Source of the DNA: an uncultured Hungatella sp.
GTDB lineage: Bacteria; Bacillota; Clostridia; Lachnospirales; Lachnospiraceae
Direction of reading: 5' to 3'
Assembly: GCA_910577935.1 (NCBI GenBank)
Contig: CAJTOT010000001.1
Coordinates: 124,001 to 188,000 of the forward strand
Length of the DNA: 64,000 nt
Shown: one piece after another, positions 15,393 through 24,337 of the stretch
Position numbering within the stretch: the stretch's first letter is position 1
How the letters are laid out: each line of letters opens with the position of its first letter
Notes under the pieces: generated by a model
The model's database searches: none
What the model saw: only the letters and a program-made list of their open reading frames with translations
What the model was told of the DNA's origin: nothing
Program-made: the position numbers and the translations under genes

Positions 15393-16460
15393 CTATCTCT
15401 CCCTGTCGATTTTGTTCCGGATCTCCTGCATCTGGTAGTCCAGGTCTTCGATGGAGTCGGCGCAGTTCTTCAGCAGCCTCTCAATCTCGTCTGTATTCTC
15501 CACGTCCTTTTTATATTTCAGCTTGTGCTCCAGGCTCGCCCAGAAGTCCATGGCGATCGTCCTGAACTGCACTTCCACCTTCATATACTTCTTTTCATGG
15601 GATAAAAAGATAGGGACATCCACGATGAGATGGAGACTTCTGTAGCCGTTTGGCTTGGGATTGCTGATATAGTCTTTTCTTCTTATGAGGATGATGTCAT
15701 CCTGTCTGATAAATAAATCCGCAAGGCGGTAAATGTCGTCCGGAAAAGAGCAGATCACCCTGAGACCTGCCACGTCCGTCAGATTTTCACGTATGCTGTC
15801 CATCGTCATGGGAAAGCCTCTCCGCTCCATCTTCTCGTAGATGCTCGCCGGCGACTTCAGCCTGCTCTTGATGGATTCAAAGGGATTGCGGTTGTACTCC
15901 TGGGAAAATTCCCCGTTCAGCACCTTGAGCCGCGTCTCAACCTCCATGATCGCCGAGCGGTACTCCATCATCAGCCTGTTGAAGTTCTTTTCCTCCCGCA
16001 GCTTTTCCTCCTGAATCCTGATAATCTGTCCCTGTTCTCTCAGAGTCTCCTCCTGCTCGATCACCTTCAGCTCCAGCTGATTCTTGCAGTCAAACAGATC
16101 GATGGTGTTCTTCACCCTGTTTTTAACAATCGATCCCACGAAAGGCTTGTGAATAAAATCGGAAACTCCCAGCTGAAAGCACTGGTTCTCCACCTCCACA
16201 TCATACTCGCCGCTTATGACCAGCACGGGAATCTTTTTTATCAAGCCGCTGCCCTTCATCTCCACAATCACAGAAAACCCGTCTTTCTTCGGCATCTGCA
16301 GATCCAGAAGAACCGCTGTCAGGTCACCTCCGTATCTGTTGAGCAGCAGCAGGGCCTCATCTCCGTTCTCCGCCATCTCTATCTCGTAATCATCCTTGAG
16401 CATCTCCCGCAGCAATTCGCGGTTTAGTTCCGCATCATCTACCACCAGTATCCTTTGCAT
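15393..16460 (-). CDS. response-regulator receiver fused to a RelA/SpoT-type (p)ppGpp synthetase
   Basis: Start ATG 16460 (MQRILVVDDAELN) with GGTGTGGG upstream; 355 aa. Residues 1-120 are a receiver domain: Asp8/Asp9, phosphoacceptor Asp53 in LLDLQMP, and the HKPF lysine. A coiled coil (about 125-185) leads to a RelA_SpoT synthetase domain: DVAGLRVICSFPDDIYRLAD, then ISNPKPNGYRSLHLI, and VEVQFRTIAMDFWASLEH. No HD hydrolase, TGS or ACT domain is present, so it resembles a small alarmone synthetase placed under phosphorylation control. The key GYRSLH and EVQ residues are intact, which supports activity. No cognate kinase is adjacent; the LytTR kinase at 17609 is nearest. Confidence 0.92.
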   Translation of the reverse strand: MQRILVVDDAELNRELLREMLKDDYEIEMAENGDEALLLLNRYGGDLTAVLLDLQMPKKDGFSVIVEMKGSGLIKKIPVLVISGEYDVEVENQCFQLGVSDFIHKPFVGSIVKNRVKNTIDLFDCKNQLELKVIEQEETLREQGQIIRIQEEKLREEKNFNRLMMEYRSAIMEVETRLKVLNGEFSQEYNRNPFESIKSRLKSPASIYEKMERRGFPMTMDSIRENLTDVAGLRVICSFPDDIYRLADLFIRQDDIILIRRKDYISNPKPNGYRSLHLIVDVPIFLSHEKKYMKVEVQFRTIAMDFWASLEHKLKYKKDVENTDEIERLLKNCADSIEDLDYQMQEIRNKIDRER

Positions 16461-16571
16461 ATCCCACACCTTCTTTAAAACCAGAACCTTCTCTACAGCT
16501 TTGATTCTACCATAAGGCGGTGAAAATAACAAGTTGTTACTGCCCGCACCTCTTGCGCCGGATTTGCAGAT

Positions 16572-17138
16572 ATGGTAAAATTGCCCGTAGAGACGGGACA
16601 TTGCAATGCGTCTGTTCTCATAAAGCCTGTAAAAGGAGGCGATCTTATCAATTATTCATTATCCCTTAACGGCTTGTCCTTTTCATCTCCTGCGCGGTCT
16701 CTGTCCGGTTCCCCTTTTTCCGGGACAGCAGCGGCAGGGCAGAGATTTTTGGGACTCCGGGGACAGGAAAACCCGGCAGTATCCGGACGGCCGGATCTGG
16801 ACACCTACGAGTGCCAGACCTGCAAAAACCGAAAGTATCAAGATGGCTCCAACGATCCTTCGGTTTCTTTCAAAACGCCTACCAGACTCAGCCCCGAGCG
16901 GGCGGCTTACGCTGTCCGTGCCCATGAGTCAGAACATGTAGCTCACGCACGGGCGCAGGCACTAAGAGAGGACAAGGAAGTCGTCTCCCAGTCTGTCACC
17001 TACCACACGGATATCTGTCCCGAATGCGGCAGAACCTACATCGCCGGAGGCAACACCCGGACCACATTCCGATCCGCCCCCGAAACTTACGAGAAGGAAC
17101 CGCCGAAAAAGGGAACTTATATTGATATTTCCGCATAG
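16572..17138 (+). CDS. SprA-like protein with HExxH motif
   Basis: A 150-190 residue protein. A CQTC pair (about residue 80) and CPEC pair (about 150) flank the helix RAAYAVRAHESEHVAHARAQ, whose HESEH fits the zinc-protease HExxH pattern. The arrangement resembles SprA-related putative metalloproteins. The N-terminus is low complexity, with LSGSPFSG. The first ATG (16572) has no ribosome site; a strong AAAAGGAGG at 16631-16639 is followed 7 nt later by ATC (16647), so initiation may be at a rare codon there. It converges on the coiled-coil gene and shares a terminator with it. Confidence 0.75.
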   Translation: MVKLPVETGHCNASVLIKPVKGGDLINYSLSLNGLSFSSPARSLSGSPFSGTAAAGQRFLGLRGQENPAVSGRPDLDTYECQTCKNRKYQDGSNDPSVSFKTPTRLSPERAAYAVRAHESEHVAHARAQALREDKEVVSQSVTYHTDICPECGRTYIAGGNTRTTFRSAPETYEKEPPKKGTYIDISA

Positions 17139-17160
17139 ACGGACTGACCTGTAAAACGAG

Positions 17161-17197
17161 AAAAAGATGCCGGGCCTTGGAGCCGCGGCATCTTTTT
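17161..17197. terminator. bidirectional terminator
   Basis: AAAAAGATGCCG pairs with CGGCATCTTTTT, so each strand ends with a T-run. It serves both the HExxH gene and the convergent coiled-coil gene. Confidence 0.85.
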
Positions 17198-17223
17198 CCT
17201 GTCACCGAATCACTTGCGGCATG

Positions 17224-17559
17224 TCAGCCGTATAAGTCCATCACATTGCCAAGGTAAGCGTCCGGGATTTTCTGCCCGTAACCGGCCAGGTTTCCTTTTC
17301 CCTCTTCCTTCTCGTCCTGCTTGTCTTTCTTCTGCTTTTCTTTCCTCTTCAGCTGTTCAATCTGCTGCTCTACTTTCTGGATTTCCTTTTCCAGCTCCCT
17401 CTTTTTGTCCCTGTCATTGTTGTGGACCGCCTCTTCTTTTTCCTTTTTCAGCTTTTCCAGTTTCTGTTCCAGGGCCTTCAGCCGGGGATTGGACGAAGCG
17501 GCAGGAGCCATCTGGCTGCCTCCTGACACAGGGATACTTGTCGGATTGATACCTGTCAT
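17224..17559 (-). CDS. FlxA-like coiled-coil protein
   Basis: A 111-residue protein starting MTGINPTSIPVSGG. Residues 28-90 form one long, highly charged coiled coil (LEQKLEKLKKEKEEAVHNND and onward), with a short C-terminal tail GYGQKIPDAYLGNVMDLYG. FlxA-like small proteins of Clostridia have this layout. Its role is not established. It stands between the HExxH gene and the histidine kinase operon, separated from the kinase stop by 49 nt, and has its own terminator. Confidence 0.7.
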   Translation of the reverse strand: MTGINPTSIPVSGGSQMAPAASSNPRLKALEQKLEKLKKEKEEAVHNNDRDKKRELEKEIQKVEQQIEQLKRKEKQKKDKQDEKEEGKGNLAGYGQKIPDAYLGNVMDLYG

Positions 17560-17608
17560 ATTTCTTCCCTCCTTTCTCCCTGACTATCGGCCGGATTTCC
17601 CCGTTCAT

Positions 17609-18967
17609 CTACGGTTCTGCTGTGAAATGCCCCGTTTCCGTTGTAAACAGCAGCCTGAGCTGATAGACGCCGTCCGAAACCCTGTTTTCCACTCTGCCTT
17701 TGTACTTCTTTGCCGTGGCGCGGATATTGGACAGGCCGGTTCCCTCCGGAGGAGGATTCTTAAGCTCTCTCTTGCAGCTGTTCTCCAGGGTGACGAGATA
17801 AAAATTTCCTTTTCTGTGGCTTTTAATCCTGATATGGCGTCTCTCCTTCGGAAGGCTCTCACATGCCTGTATGGCATTGTCCATCCCGTTGGAAAAAAGG
17901 ATGCACCAGTCCATATCATCGATGGGATTAGGTTTTGGAAGCGCCAGGTCACACTGGACCTGTATATCTTTCTGCCTGGCGGAGGAAATCTTGCTCCCCA
18001 GCAGCGCCGAGACGGCCGCGTTTCCTGTGTGAACCTCCATCGAGAGGCCGGAAGACACCTGTTCCAGTTTTTCAAGATACTTAGCGGCTTCCTCTGTCTG
18101 GTTCTTCTTCAGAAGCTCTGACAGTACCATCAGGTGGTTGTTGATGTCGTGGCGGAAGCCTCTTGTCTGTCCCAGCCGCGCCTCCGCCTCCTGCACATAG
18201 ATCTCCTGGGCTTTGATCTGCTGTTTCAGAAGGCGGGCCCTCTCTGCCTCCCGGAGTATGACCGTGATTTTTTTACAGGCCACCATGGTCAGAAACAGAC
18301 AGAGGCAGGCAAAGACCTGGAGGACAAGCATTTCTCCGTGATTGATGTCTATGACGGCTCTGACCTGCCCGGAGACCGTATCCGTGACCAGAGTGTCCCC
18401 GTAAACAGAATTCCGTATGATTCTCTCCACCATAGACAAGAAAAACACCGGAACCGCCAGCCAGACCAGAATCCTCTCGTCGGCCTCTTCAATCATCTGC
18501 CCGAATTTTTTAAGCATAAGAGTCAGTACGGCAAACATACAGGCTGTCTTCGCCAGCTCTCTGAGCCCGTCCCACAGATAGATCATCGGCTCCGCCACGA
18601 CAACAGGAAAAAACAATCTCTGCTCTGCCCAGGAAATGATGCCGTGGACAGCACCGCACACAGACAGCAGCAGCACCGCCGCGGCCACAGTCCGCCCATG
18701 GCTTTTTTTAATACACACTTTTCCCCACGCCGCCAGAAGCAGCACCTCCAGCGCCAATCCCGGACTCCCCGTCATTCCCATCCTGTATTCACCCAGCGCC
18801 AGAAGGTCTGACAATACCATGTAAACCCCGCAGCGGCTCCATTTCACAGGCGCCTGACAGAAGCGGCAGAAAAACACAGCGAGCATGAGGGGCATAACTC
18901 CACAGCCCAGGACAACGGGCCACATAATGTACCACTGAAGATACCATTTCCACGGCATCAATGTCAT
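17609..18967 (-). CDS. GHKL-family sensor histidine kinase
   Basis: A 452-residue membrane kinase. Its ATG at 18967 shares one base with the TGA of the upstream response regulator (TGATG), so translation is coupled. The N-terminal half has about six hydrophobic segments. The catalytic part has the phospho-His box TRGFRHDINNHLMVLSELL (about residue 285) and N-box NGMDNAIQACESL, typical of AgrC/LytS-like HPK10 kinases. Such kinases usually sense peptides or cell-wall state. No AgrD-like peptide or AgrB protease is seen nearby, so the signal is unknown. Confidence 0.9.
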   Translation of the reverse strand: MTLMPWKWYLQWYIMWPVVLGCGVMPLMLAVFFCRFCQAPVKWSRCGVYMVLSDLLALGEYRMGMTGSPGLALEVLLLAAWGKVCIKKSHGRTVAAAVLLLSVCGAVHGIISWAEQRLFFPVVVAEPMIYLWDGLRELAKTACMFAVLTLMLKKFGQMIEEADERILVWLAVPVFFLSMVERIIRNSVYGDTLVTDTVSGQVRAVIDINHGEMLVLQVFACLCLFLTMVACKKITVILREAERARLLKQQIKAQEIYVQEAEARLGQTRGFRHDINNHLMVLSELLKKNQTEEAAKYLEKLEQVSSGLSMEVHTGNAAVSALLGSKISSARQKDIQVQCDLALPKPNPIDDMDWCILFSNGMDNAIQACESLPKERRHIRIKSHRKGNFYLVTLENSCKRELKNPPPEGTGLSNIRATAKKYKGRVENRVSDGVYQLRLLFTTETGHFTAEP

Positions 18968-19671
18968 CACTCCTCCTCGTCCATATACTGCATCATCCGC
19001 TCCATCAGGGCCTGATGACAGCTTTTTGACACGGGAATCTGCTCCCCGTTTTCCAGAATCGCCGTGCCGTTCCGGTATTCCCACAGACAGTCCAGGTTGA
19101 TGAGATAACTCCTGTGGCATTTGAACAGCCATGTACCCGCCTTCTTTTCCAGTTCCTTCATCTTCCCGTAGTAGTCCATGATCCCGTCTCTTGTATGAAT
19201 GTAGATCTTCCTGTCAATGACCTCGCAGTAGTAGATGTCCCTGACCCTGATGCTTCTGCACCAGTTTACAGTCTGAATCACCAAACTCTTCTCGCTCTTT
19301 GACCGCAGACGTTTTAAGCTCCTCTCCAGCGCCGCCTCCAGACGCTGTTTGTCAACAGGCTTGCACAGGTAGTCCCCGGCCTCCACCGCAAATGCGTCGG
19401 GCATATACTCTTTCGCCACCGTGACGAAAATCAGGACTCCGGCAAACCCTTTCTGCCGCAGCTTCCCCGCCACTGTCATCCCGTCCATCCCGGGCATCTG
19501 AATATCCAGGAAGATGAGGTCAAAGTCTGCCGGCGAGAAGAGCAACCGGACTCCGTTGCTGTAACACGTCACCGTGTAAGCCTCTCTGTGCCGGTCCAGG
19601 AACCCAGATACCAGATATTTCATTTTTTCACACATAACCTCTTCGTCATCGCAGACAGCTATTTTGATCAT
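18967..19671 (-). CDS. LytTR-family response regulator
   Basis: A 234-residue regulator. The receiver domain begins MIKIAVCDDEEVMCEKM, with phosphoacceptor Asp in FDLIFLDIQMPGMDG and Lys in DYLCKPVDK. The C-terminal LytTR DNA-binding domain (about 130-230) shows FKCHRSYLINLDCLWEY. The ATG at 19671 is 7 nt after GGAGG; an ATG two codons earlier is too close to it. The cognate kinase follows immediately. Targets are probably local or autoregulatory. Confidence 0.93.
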   Translation of the reverse strand: MIKIAVCDDEEVMCEKMKYLVSGFLDRHREAYTVTCYSNGVRLLFSPADFDLIFLDIQMPGMDGMTVAGKLRQKGFAGVLIFVTVAKEYMPDAFAVEAGDYLCKPVDKQRLEAALERSLKRLRSKSEKSLVIQTVNWCRSIRVRDIYYCEVIDRKIYIHTRDGIMDYYGKMKELEKKAGTWLFKCHRSYLINLDCLWEYRNGTAILENGEQIPVSKSCHQALMERMMQYMDEEE

Positions 19672-19874
19672 AGCCATACCTCCACATCTTTATCTTACAC
19701 CCTGTCCCTTCATTTTCAAGGCTTCTGCCGTGAAATCCCTGAAATATGCCGTGAATTATCGGCTGTTCACAGAGGGCGTCTTCCCGTCCTGATGCGCCGG
19801 AACCTGCGCCGGGCAAAAGCCGGGGCGTCCGTCTCGGGGAATCCGGAAAAAACAGGAAGGCAAGCCCCGCAGGC

Positions 19875-20516
19875 TTACCTTCCCTCTCCAATCCATCCTC
19901 CCCGCAGGAGCTGGGGATATGGTTCCAGATGCCCATAGTCATTGAACCGCTCCAGGGTGAATCTTCCGCCGGAACGGTCATAGTCCAGCTCCGTGATGCT
20001 GCAGTTCTCCAGATTCCTCCCGAGAAGCCTGTATTTCCCAGGCTCCATCCCGAGAATCCAGGCGGCGGCGCTGCGGATCACGCCTCCGTGAGTCACCACG
20101 GCCACACGTTCCGGCCCTTCCTTTCCGATCCGCTCCAGAACCGGCGCGACCCGCCTGATCACATCCCCCGCGCACTCCCCGCCGGGATAGGGCAGATCCG
20201 CCTCCATCTTCTGCTGTTCTCTTTTAAGCTCCCCGTACCGCTCCCATATCTCCTGGTCGGAGAGGCCCTCCATACGGCCAAAATCAATCTCCCGCAGATC
20301 CGGCTCCACCACATGCTCCGCATTCCAGTACAGGTTAGCCGCCTGTGCAGTCTGCTCCGCCCGTTTCAGGGCGCTGGAATAGACTGCCTGAATGTTCTTT
20401 TTTGCCAGGCGCTCTCCCACCAGCGCCGCCTGGCGGTAACCCTCGGGAGCCAGCTCCACGTCTACATTGCACAGCCGGCTGGCCTGCCTGCCATGCCTGA
20501 TTAAATAAATCTTCAT
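19875..20516 (-). CDS. histidine phosphatase family protein
   Basis: A 213-residue member of the phosphoglycerate-mutase-like superfamily: N-terminal IRHGRQA with the catalytic RHG, EIDFGRMEGLS as the acid region near residue 83, and VTHGGVIRS with the second histidine near 144. Family members are usually phosphatases for sugar phosphates, nucleotides or cobalamin intermediates. The RHGRQ variant (T/E replaced by R) after RHG is a departure from the common RHGET. It lies 12 nt downstream of the DUF711 gene, so co-expression is likely. Confidence 0.88.
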   Translation of the reverse strand: MKIYLIRHGRQASRLCNVDVELAPEGYRQAALVGERLAKKNIQAVYSSALKRAEQTAQAANLYWNAEHVVEPDLREIDFGRMEGLSDQEIWERYGELKREQQKMEADLPYPGGECAGDVIRRVAPVLERIGKEGPERVAVVTHGGVIRSAAAWILGMEPGKYRLLGRNLENCSITELDYDRSGGRFTLERFNDYGHLEPYPQLLRGGWIGEGR

Positions 20517-20528
20517 ATTTCCCGGTCC

Positions 20529-21893
20529 CTAATTCTTAAAACTGTGGACCGGCGCCGGAATCCGCCCGCCCCGGTTCACGAACTTCTCACAGGAATAAGG
20601 GTTCACCGGCATCACCGGCGCGTACCCTAAAAGGCCGCCGAACTCCACCGTGTCCCCCACGTCTTTTCCTATAACAGGAATCAGGCGGACCGCCGTGGTC
20701 TTCTGGTTGATCATGCCGATGGCCGCCTCATCCGCGATAATCCCTGCCAGAGTGCTTGCCGTCGTGCTCCCCGGAATGGCGATCATATCCAGACCTACAG
20801 AGCACACACACGTCATGGCCTCCAGCTTTTCCAGAGTCAGAGCCCCCATGGACACCGCGTCGATCATCCCCCGGTCCTCGCTCACCGGGATGAATGCGCC
20901 GCTCAGGCCCCCCACATAGGAGGACGCCATGATCCCCCCTTTCTTCACCTGGTCGTTTAACATGGCCAGAGCCGCCGTAGTTCCAGGCGCTCCCACGCGC
21001 TCCAGGCCGATCTCCTCCAAAATCTCCGCCACGCTGTCTCCCACCGCCGGAGTCGGCGCCAGGGACAAGTCGATGATGCCGAAGGGAACACCCAGCCGTT
21101 TCGATGCCTCCTGGGCCACCAGCTGTCCCACGCGGGTAATCTTAAAAGCCGTCTTCTTGATGGTCTCGCACAGGACCTCAAAGTTCTCCCCTCTGGCCTC
21201 CTCAAGGGCAACCTTCACAACTCCCGGACCGCTGACCCCCACATTGATAATGGCGTCGGCCTCCGTGACACCGTGGAACGCTCCCGCCATAAATGGGTTG
21301 TCGTCAGGGGCGTTGCAGAACACCACCAGCTTGGCGCAGCCGAGAGAATCCTGCTCTTTTGTGGCTTCGGCAGTGGCCTTGATCATCTGTCCCATCAGAT
21401 TCACCGCATCCATGTTCAGGCCCGTCTTGGTGGAGCCTACATTGACGGAGCTGCACACCCGCTCCGTAACCGCCAGGGCCTGGGGGATAGAACGAATCAG
21501 ATTCTCGTCGGCAGTGGTCATCCCCTTGCTCACCAGCGCCGAATATCCGCCTAAAAAATTGACTCCCACTTCCTTTGCCGCCCGGTCCAGAGTCCTGGCT
21601 ATGGTGACAAAGTCCTCCGGCGTCCTGCAGGCGCAGCCCCCTGCCAGGGCAATGGGAGTCACGGAGATCCTCTTGTTGACAATGGGAACCCCAAAGTCCC
21701 TGGCTATGGCCTCCCCGGTGGACACCAGATCCCTGGCCACGGTGGTAATCTTATTGTAAATCTTTTCATTGAGCAGCTCTAAGTCGCTGTCGCAGCAGTC
21801 CAAAAGGCTGATGCCCATGGTGATAGTGCGGACATCCAACCGCTCATGCTCGATCATATTGTTGGTCTCGATGACCTCAAACATATTTAACAT
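20529..21893 (-). CDS. PFL family protein (DUF711)
   Basis: A 454-residue protein of the DUF711/UPF0210 family, which has a pyruvate-formate-lyase-like fold without the glycyl-radical site. Conserved stretches include [20 protein letters not shown] and [12 protein letters not shown] antisense-free core [20 protein letters not shown]. Its function is unknown. Across Firmicutes it is encoded next to an ACT-domain protein; the same pair occurs here, with the ACT gene 123 nt upstream. A ligand-regulated metabolic role is therefore plausible but unproven. Confidence 0.93.
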   Translation of the reverse strand: MLNMFEVIETNNMIEHERLDVRTITMGISLLDCCDSDLELLNEKIYNKITTVARDLVSTGEAIARDFGVPIVNKRISVTPIALAGGCACRTPEDFVTIARTLDRAAKEVGVNFLGGYSALVSKGMTTADENLIRSIPQALAVTERVCSSVNVGSTKTGLNMDAVNLMGQMIKATAEATKEQDSLGCAKLVVFCNAPDDNPFMAGAFHGVTEADAIINVGVSGPGVVKVALEEARGENFEVLCETIKKTAFKITRVGQLVAQEASKRLGVPFGIIDLSLAPTPAVGDSVAEILEEIGLERVGAPGTTAALAMLNDQVKKGGIMASSYVGGLSGAFIPVSEDRGMIDAVSMGALTLEKLEAMTCVCSVGLDMIAIPGSTTASTLAGIIADEAAIGMINQKTTAVRLIPVIGKDVGDTVEFGGLLGYAPVMPVNPYSCEKFVNRGGRIPAPVHSFKN

Positions 21894-22016
21894 GTGATTC
21901 TCTCCATTCTTCTTCCCGTTTTCCGGCGCATTCGGTCCTCCGCGCCTCCCCCCTATTCCCGGCAGGCCGGACTTCCCGACACTGTCCGCTGCAAAACCCG
22001 TAAAGACTGCCGGCTT

Positions 22017-22289
22017 TCAGATTCTGTGCATCCTTGTAAAGATCTCCTCCCTCTGGCATTTCACCCGGACTCCGATCTCCTCCCCCAGCGCCTCAAGCTC
22101 AGAAGACACGGTCTCAAAGGGCTTTAAAGCCTTGTCCATATCCACAATCATCATCATGTTGAAAAATTCCTGTACGATAGTCTGGGAGATGTCCAGGATA
22201 TTCACCTGATTCTCCGCCAGATAGGTGCATACCTTCGCGATAATTCCCACCGTGTCTTTTCCTACTACTGTAATAATAATCTTATTCAT
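22017..22289 (-). CDS. ACT domain protein (UPF0237)
   Basis: A 90-residue single ACT domain: IIITVVGKDTVGIIAKVCTY forms the first strand and ligand loop and NILDISQTIVQEFFNMMMIV the second. ACT domains bind amino acids or similar small ligands. This stand-alone type is the usual neighbour of DUF711 proteins, which is the case here. The RBS AAGGAGA lies just before ATG 22289. Confidence 0.93.
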   Translation of the reverse strand: MNKIIITVVGKDTVGIIAKVCTYLAENQVNILDISQTIVQEFFNMMMIVDMDKALKPFETVSSELEALGEEIGVRVKCQREEIFTRMHRI

Positions 22290-22337
22290 GGCAATCTCCT
22301 TATTATCTGCGCGCTCCTTAATATTTACAAGTGCCTG

Positions 22338-22775
22338 TCACGGCTGCTGCGTGAAATCAATGTCATATCTGGTTCCGTGGCTGAACAGAATCCCGTCTGT
22401 AAGACAAATTTGTAAAATACAAGTATCCGGGTCCTTTTCATCCACATGGCCGTCATAGTACCATTCGCCAAACACAGCCCTCAGCTTATCCGCGATGTCA
22501 AGGTTTTCCCGGCTGCATACGCGGCCCAGGTTCTTCCCCGTGCCGTGACCCGAAAACCACTCTCCGCACACCGCCACCTCCGGGTTCTCTTGTATGTGCT
22601 TCATCTTCTCTGACTTTGCGTTGGTGATCACATAAAAGGAACTGTTTTCATAAAAACCATTCACCGCCCGGACAAAGGGCCTGCCTTCCCACACCGTGGC
22701 CAGAGAGAGAAGCGCATCACACCCGAAACGCTATTCCATGATCTCCCGCGCCTTTTTAGGAAACTTTTCACTCAT
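22338..22775 (-). pseudogene. pyridoxamine 5'-phosphate oxidase-like protein with in-frame TAG
   Basis: Read from ATG 22775 the frame gives MSEKFPKKAREIME, then TAG (22733-22731), then RFGCDALLSLATVWEGRPF and a complete split-barrel flavin-binding domain ending DFTQQP at 22338. The reading frame is unchanged across the stop and homologues usually have Glu or a similar residue there, so a single GAG-to-TAG change is the simplest explanation. The intact part contains FYVITNAKSEKM and VAVCGEWFSGHG. Restart at GTG 22694 would remove the first strand. Confidence 0.8.
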
Positions 22776-22791
22776 GTAACATCTCTCCTGT

Positions 22792-23589
22792 CTATAAAGT
22801 AATAATCTCTGACATCATATCCCGGCTGGCCACGGAGATGGAAAAATCTCTCGCCCTGTATTCGTGGTCCCCCTGGTCGATCTCCAGCTTCACCGTCTCC
22901 CGGGCCAGCTCCTCGAAATTATTTTCCTTGCTCAAATGTCCCAGGAAAATATGCTTCAAGTGGTCGTGAAGTATGTAGTTCAGAAGCCTCCCCGCGTTGT
23001 CGTTGGACAGATGCCCGTGATCGCCGAGAATCCTCCGCTTCAGATAGTAGGGGTAAGGCCCTGTCTCCAGCATGCGCACATCGTGGTTGGACTCCAGAAG
23101 AAGGGCGTCAAGCCCCTGGAGATGCTCGATAATATACTGGTCAAAATGCCCCATATCCGTGGCCACAGCCACCGACTTGTGATCGCTCTGGATTCGATAA
23201 GCCACAGGATTAGCCGCGTCGTGGTCAATGGAAAACGGCTTTATCTCCATATCCCCGATGGAAAATTCCACATCCGGCAGAACCGGACAAAAAAGCTCTC
23301 TTGGGTATTCTCCCAGATACTTCATCTCCCCGATCTCCTCCAGAGTCTCCTTCGTGGCGTAGACGGGCACTCCGTGCTTTCTCGCCAGGACTCCCAGGCC
23401 CTTCACATGGTCCGAATGCTCGTGGGTGATGACGACACCGTCAAGCTCGCTCCCCTTGACCCCGATCTCATTCAGCCCCTGCTCAATCCGCTTGTTGCTT
23501 ATCCCGGCGTCCACCAGGATATGGGTGTTCTCCGTTCCTATATAAATACAGTTTCCGCTGCTTCCGCTGGCAATACTTACAAATCTCAT
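22792..23589 (-). CDS. walJ: MBL-fold hydrolase, WalJ/YycJ-like
   Basis: A 265-residue metallo-beta-lactamase-fold protein. The zinc motif THEHSDHVKGLG is near residue 55, and further ligands lie in NHDVRML and HGHLSNDNAG. The opening MRFVSIASGSSGNCIYIG is characteristic of the YycJ/WalJ group, exonuclease-like proteins linked to the WalRK system. No walRK genes are adjacent, so the symbol rests on sequence resemblance. It is 98 nt downstream of coaE and probably separately expressed. Confidence 0.85.
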   Translation of the reverse strand: MRFVSIASGSSGNCIYIGTENTHILVDAGISNKRIEQGLNEIGVKGSELDGVVITHEHSDHVKGLGVLARKHGVPVYATKETLEEIGEMKYLGEYPRELFCPVLPDVEFSIGDMEIKPFSIDHDAANPVAYRIQSDHKSVAVATDMGHFDQYIIEHLQGLDALLLESNHDVRMLETGPYPYYLKRRILGDHGHLSNDNAGRLLNYILHDHLKHIFLGHLSKENNFEELARETVKLEIDQGDHEYRARDFSISVASRDMMSEIITL

Positions 23590-23687
23590 AGTTCGGGCTC
23601 TTCCTTATCTGTCTCTTCTCTTTTTTTCTCCTTCAGCAGTTCCCAAAGATACTTTCTTTAGGAACTGCCCTCCGGCTGCTCTGGAAT

Positions 23688-24290
23688 TCACTGCCGGGAG
23701 TTAAAAAATGCCTCTACCTGCCTTCTCACTTCCTCCATGGAACCGTTGTTGTCAATGACGCGGCTGGCGGCCCTCCTAAACTCCTCCTCAGATGCCTGGC
23801 TTTCCATCACCTTTAAGCATCGCTCCTCCGAGTAGCCGCGGCTCTCCATCAGCCGCCGTATCCGGCACTCTTTCAAGGTATAAACATACCACACTTCGTC
23901 AAAAAAGTCACCTGGATTTTCAGGAAGAACGGCAGATTCCACCACTGTCACCGAGGCAGCAGGCTTCTCTGCCCGCCTCCTCACCTCTTCCCACACCAGA
24001 GGATGAATCAGGCCGTTCACCTTCGCTCTTATCCTCTCGTCGCCGAAAATCATGGCAGACAAAAGGTCTTTTCTTAAAATTCCATCCTCCCCGGCGATCT
24101 CAGGCCCAAGAGCCCGGATAAGGGCCAAAAGCCCCGGCTGTCCCGGCCCCTCCAGTTCCCTGGCCACCAGGTCCGTCTGAATCACCTCTGCGCCATATTC
24201 CTGTTCCAGCAGCCCCAAAATCCGGCTTTTGCCGGAGCCCACGCCGCCGGTGAGGGCGATTAATCGGTTGTCTTTTCTGTCTGTTGCCAT
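23688..24290 (-). CDS. coaE: dephospho-CoA kinase
   Basis: Catalyses the last step of CoA synthesis, phosphorylation of the 3'-hydroxyl of dephospho-CoA. The P-loop IALTGGVGSGKSRIL is near residue 12. QTDLVARELEGPGQPG, HPLVWEEVRRR and ESAVLPENPGDFFDEV are typical CoaE segments. ATG 24290 has GGGAG 9 nt upstream; a GTG two codons earlier is too close. It belongs to the polA transcript, a common polA-coaE order in Clostridia. Confidence 0.95.
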   Translation of the reverse strand: MATDRKDNRLIALTGGVGSGKSRILGLLEQEYGAEVIQTDLVARELEGPGQPGLLALIRALGPEIAGEDGILRKDLLSAMIFGDERIRAKVNGLIHPLVWEEVRRRAEKPAASVTVVESAVLPENPGDFFDEVWYVYTLKECRIRRLMESRGYSEERCLKVMESQASEEEFRRAASRVIDNNGSMEEVRRQVEAFFNSRQ

Positions 24291-24337
24291 AATCACAAGC
24301 TCCCATAGTTATTATTGGCCATGCTGTGTCCGGGCCG

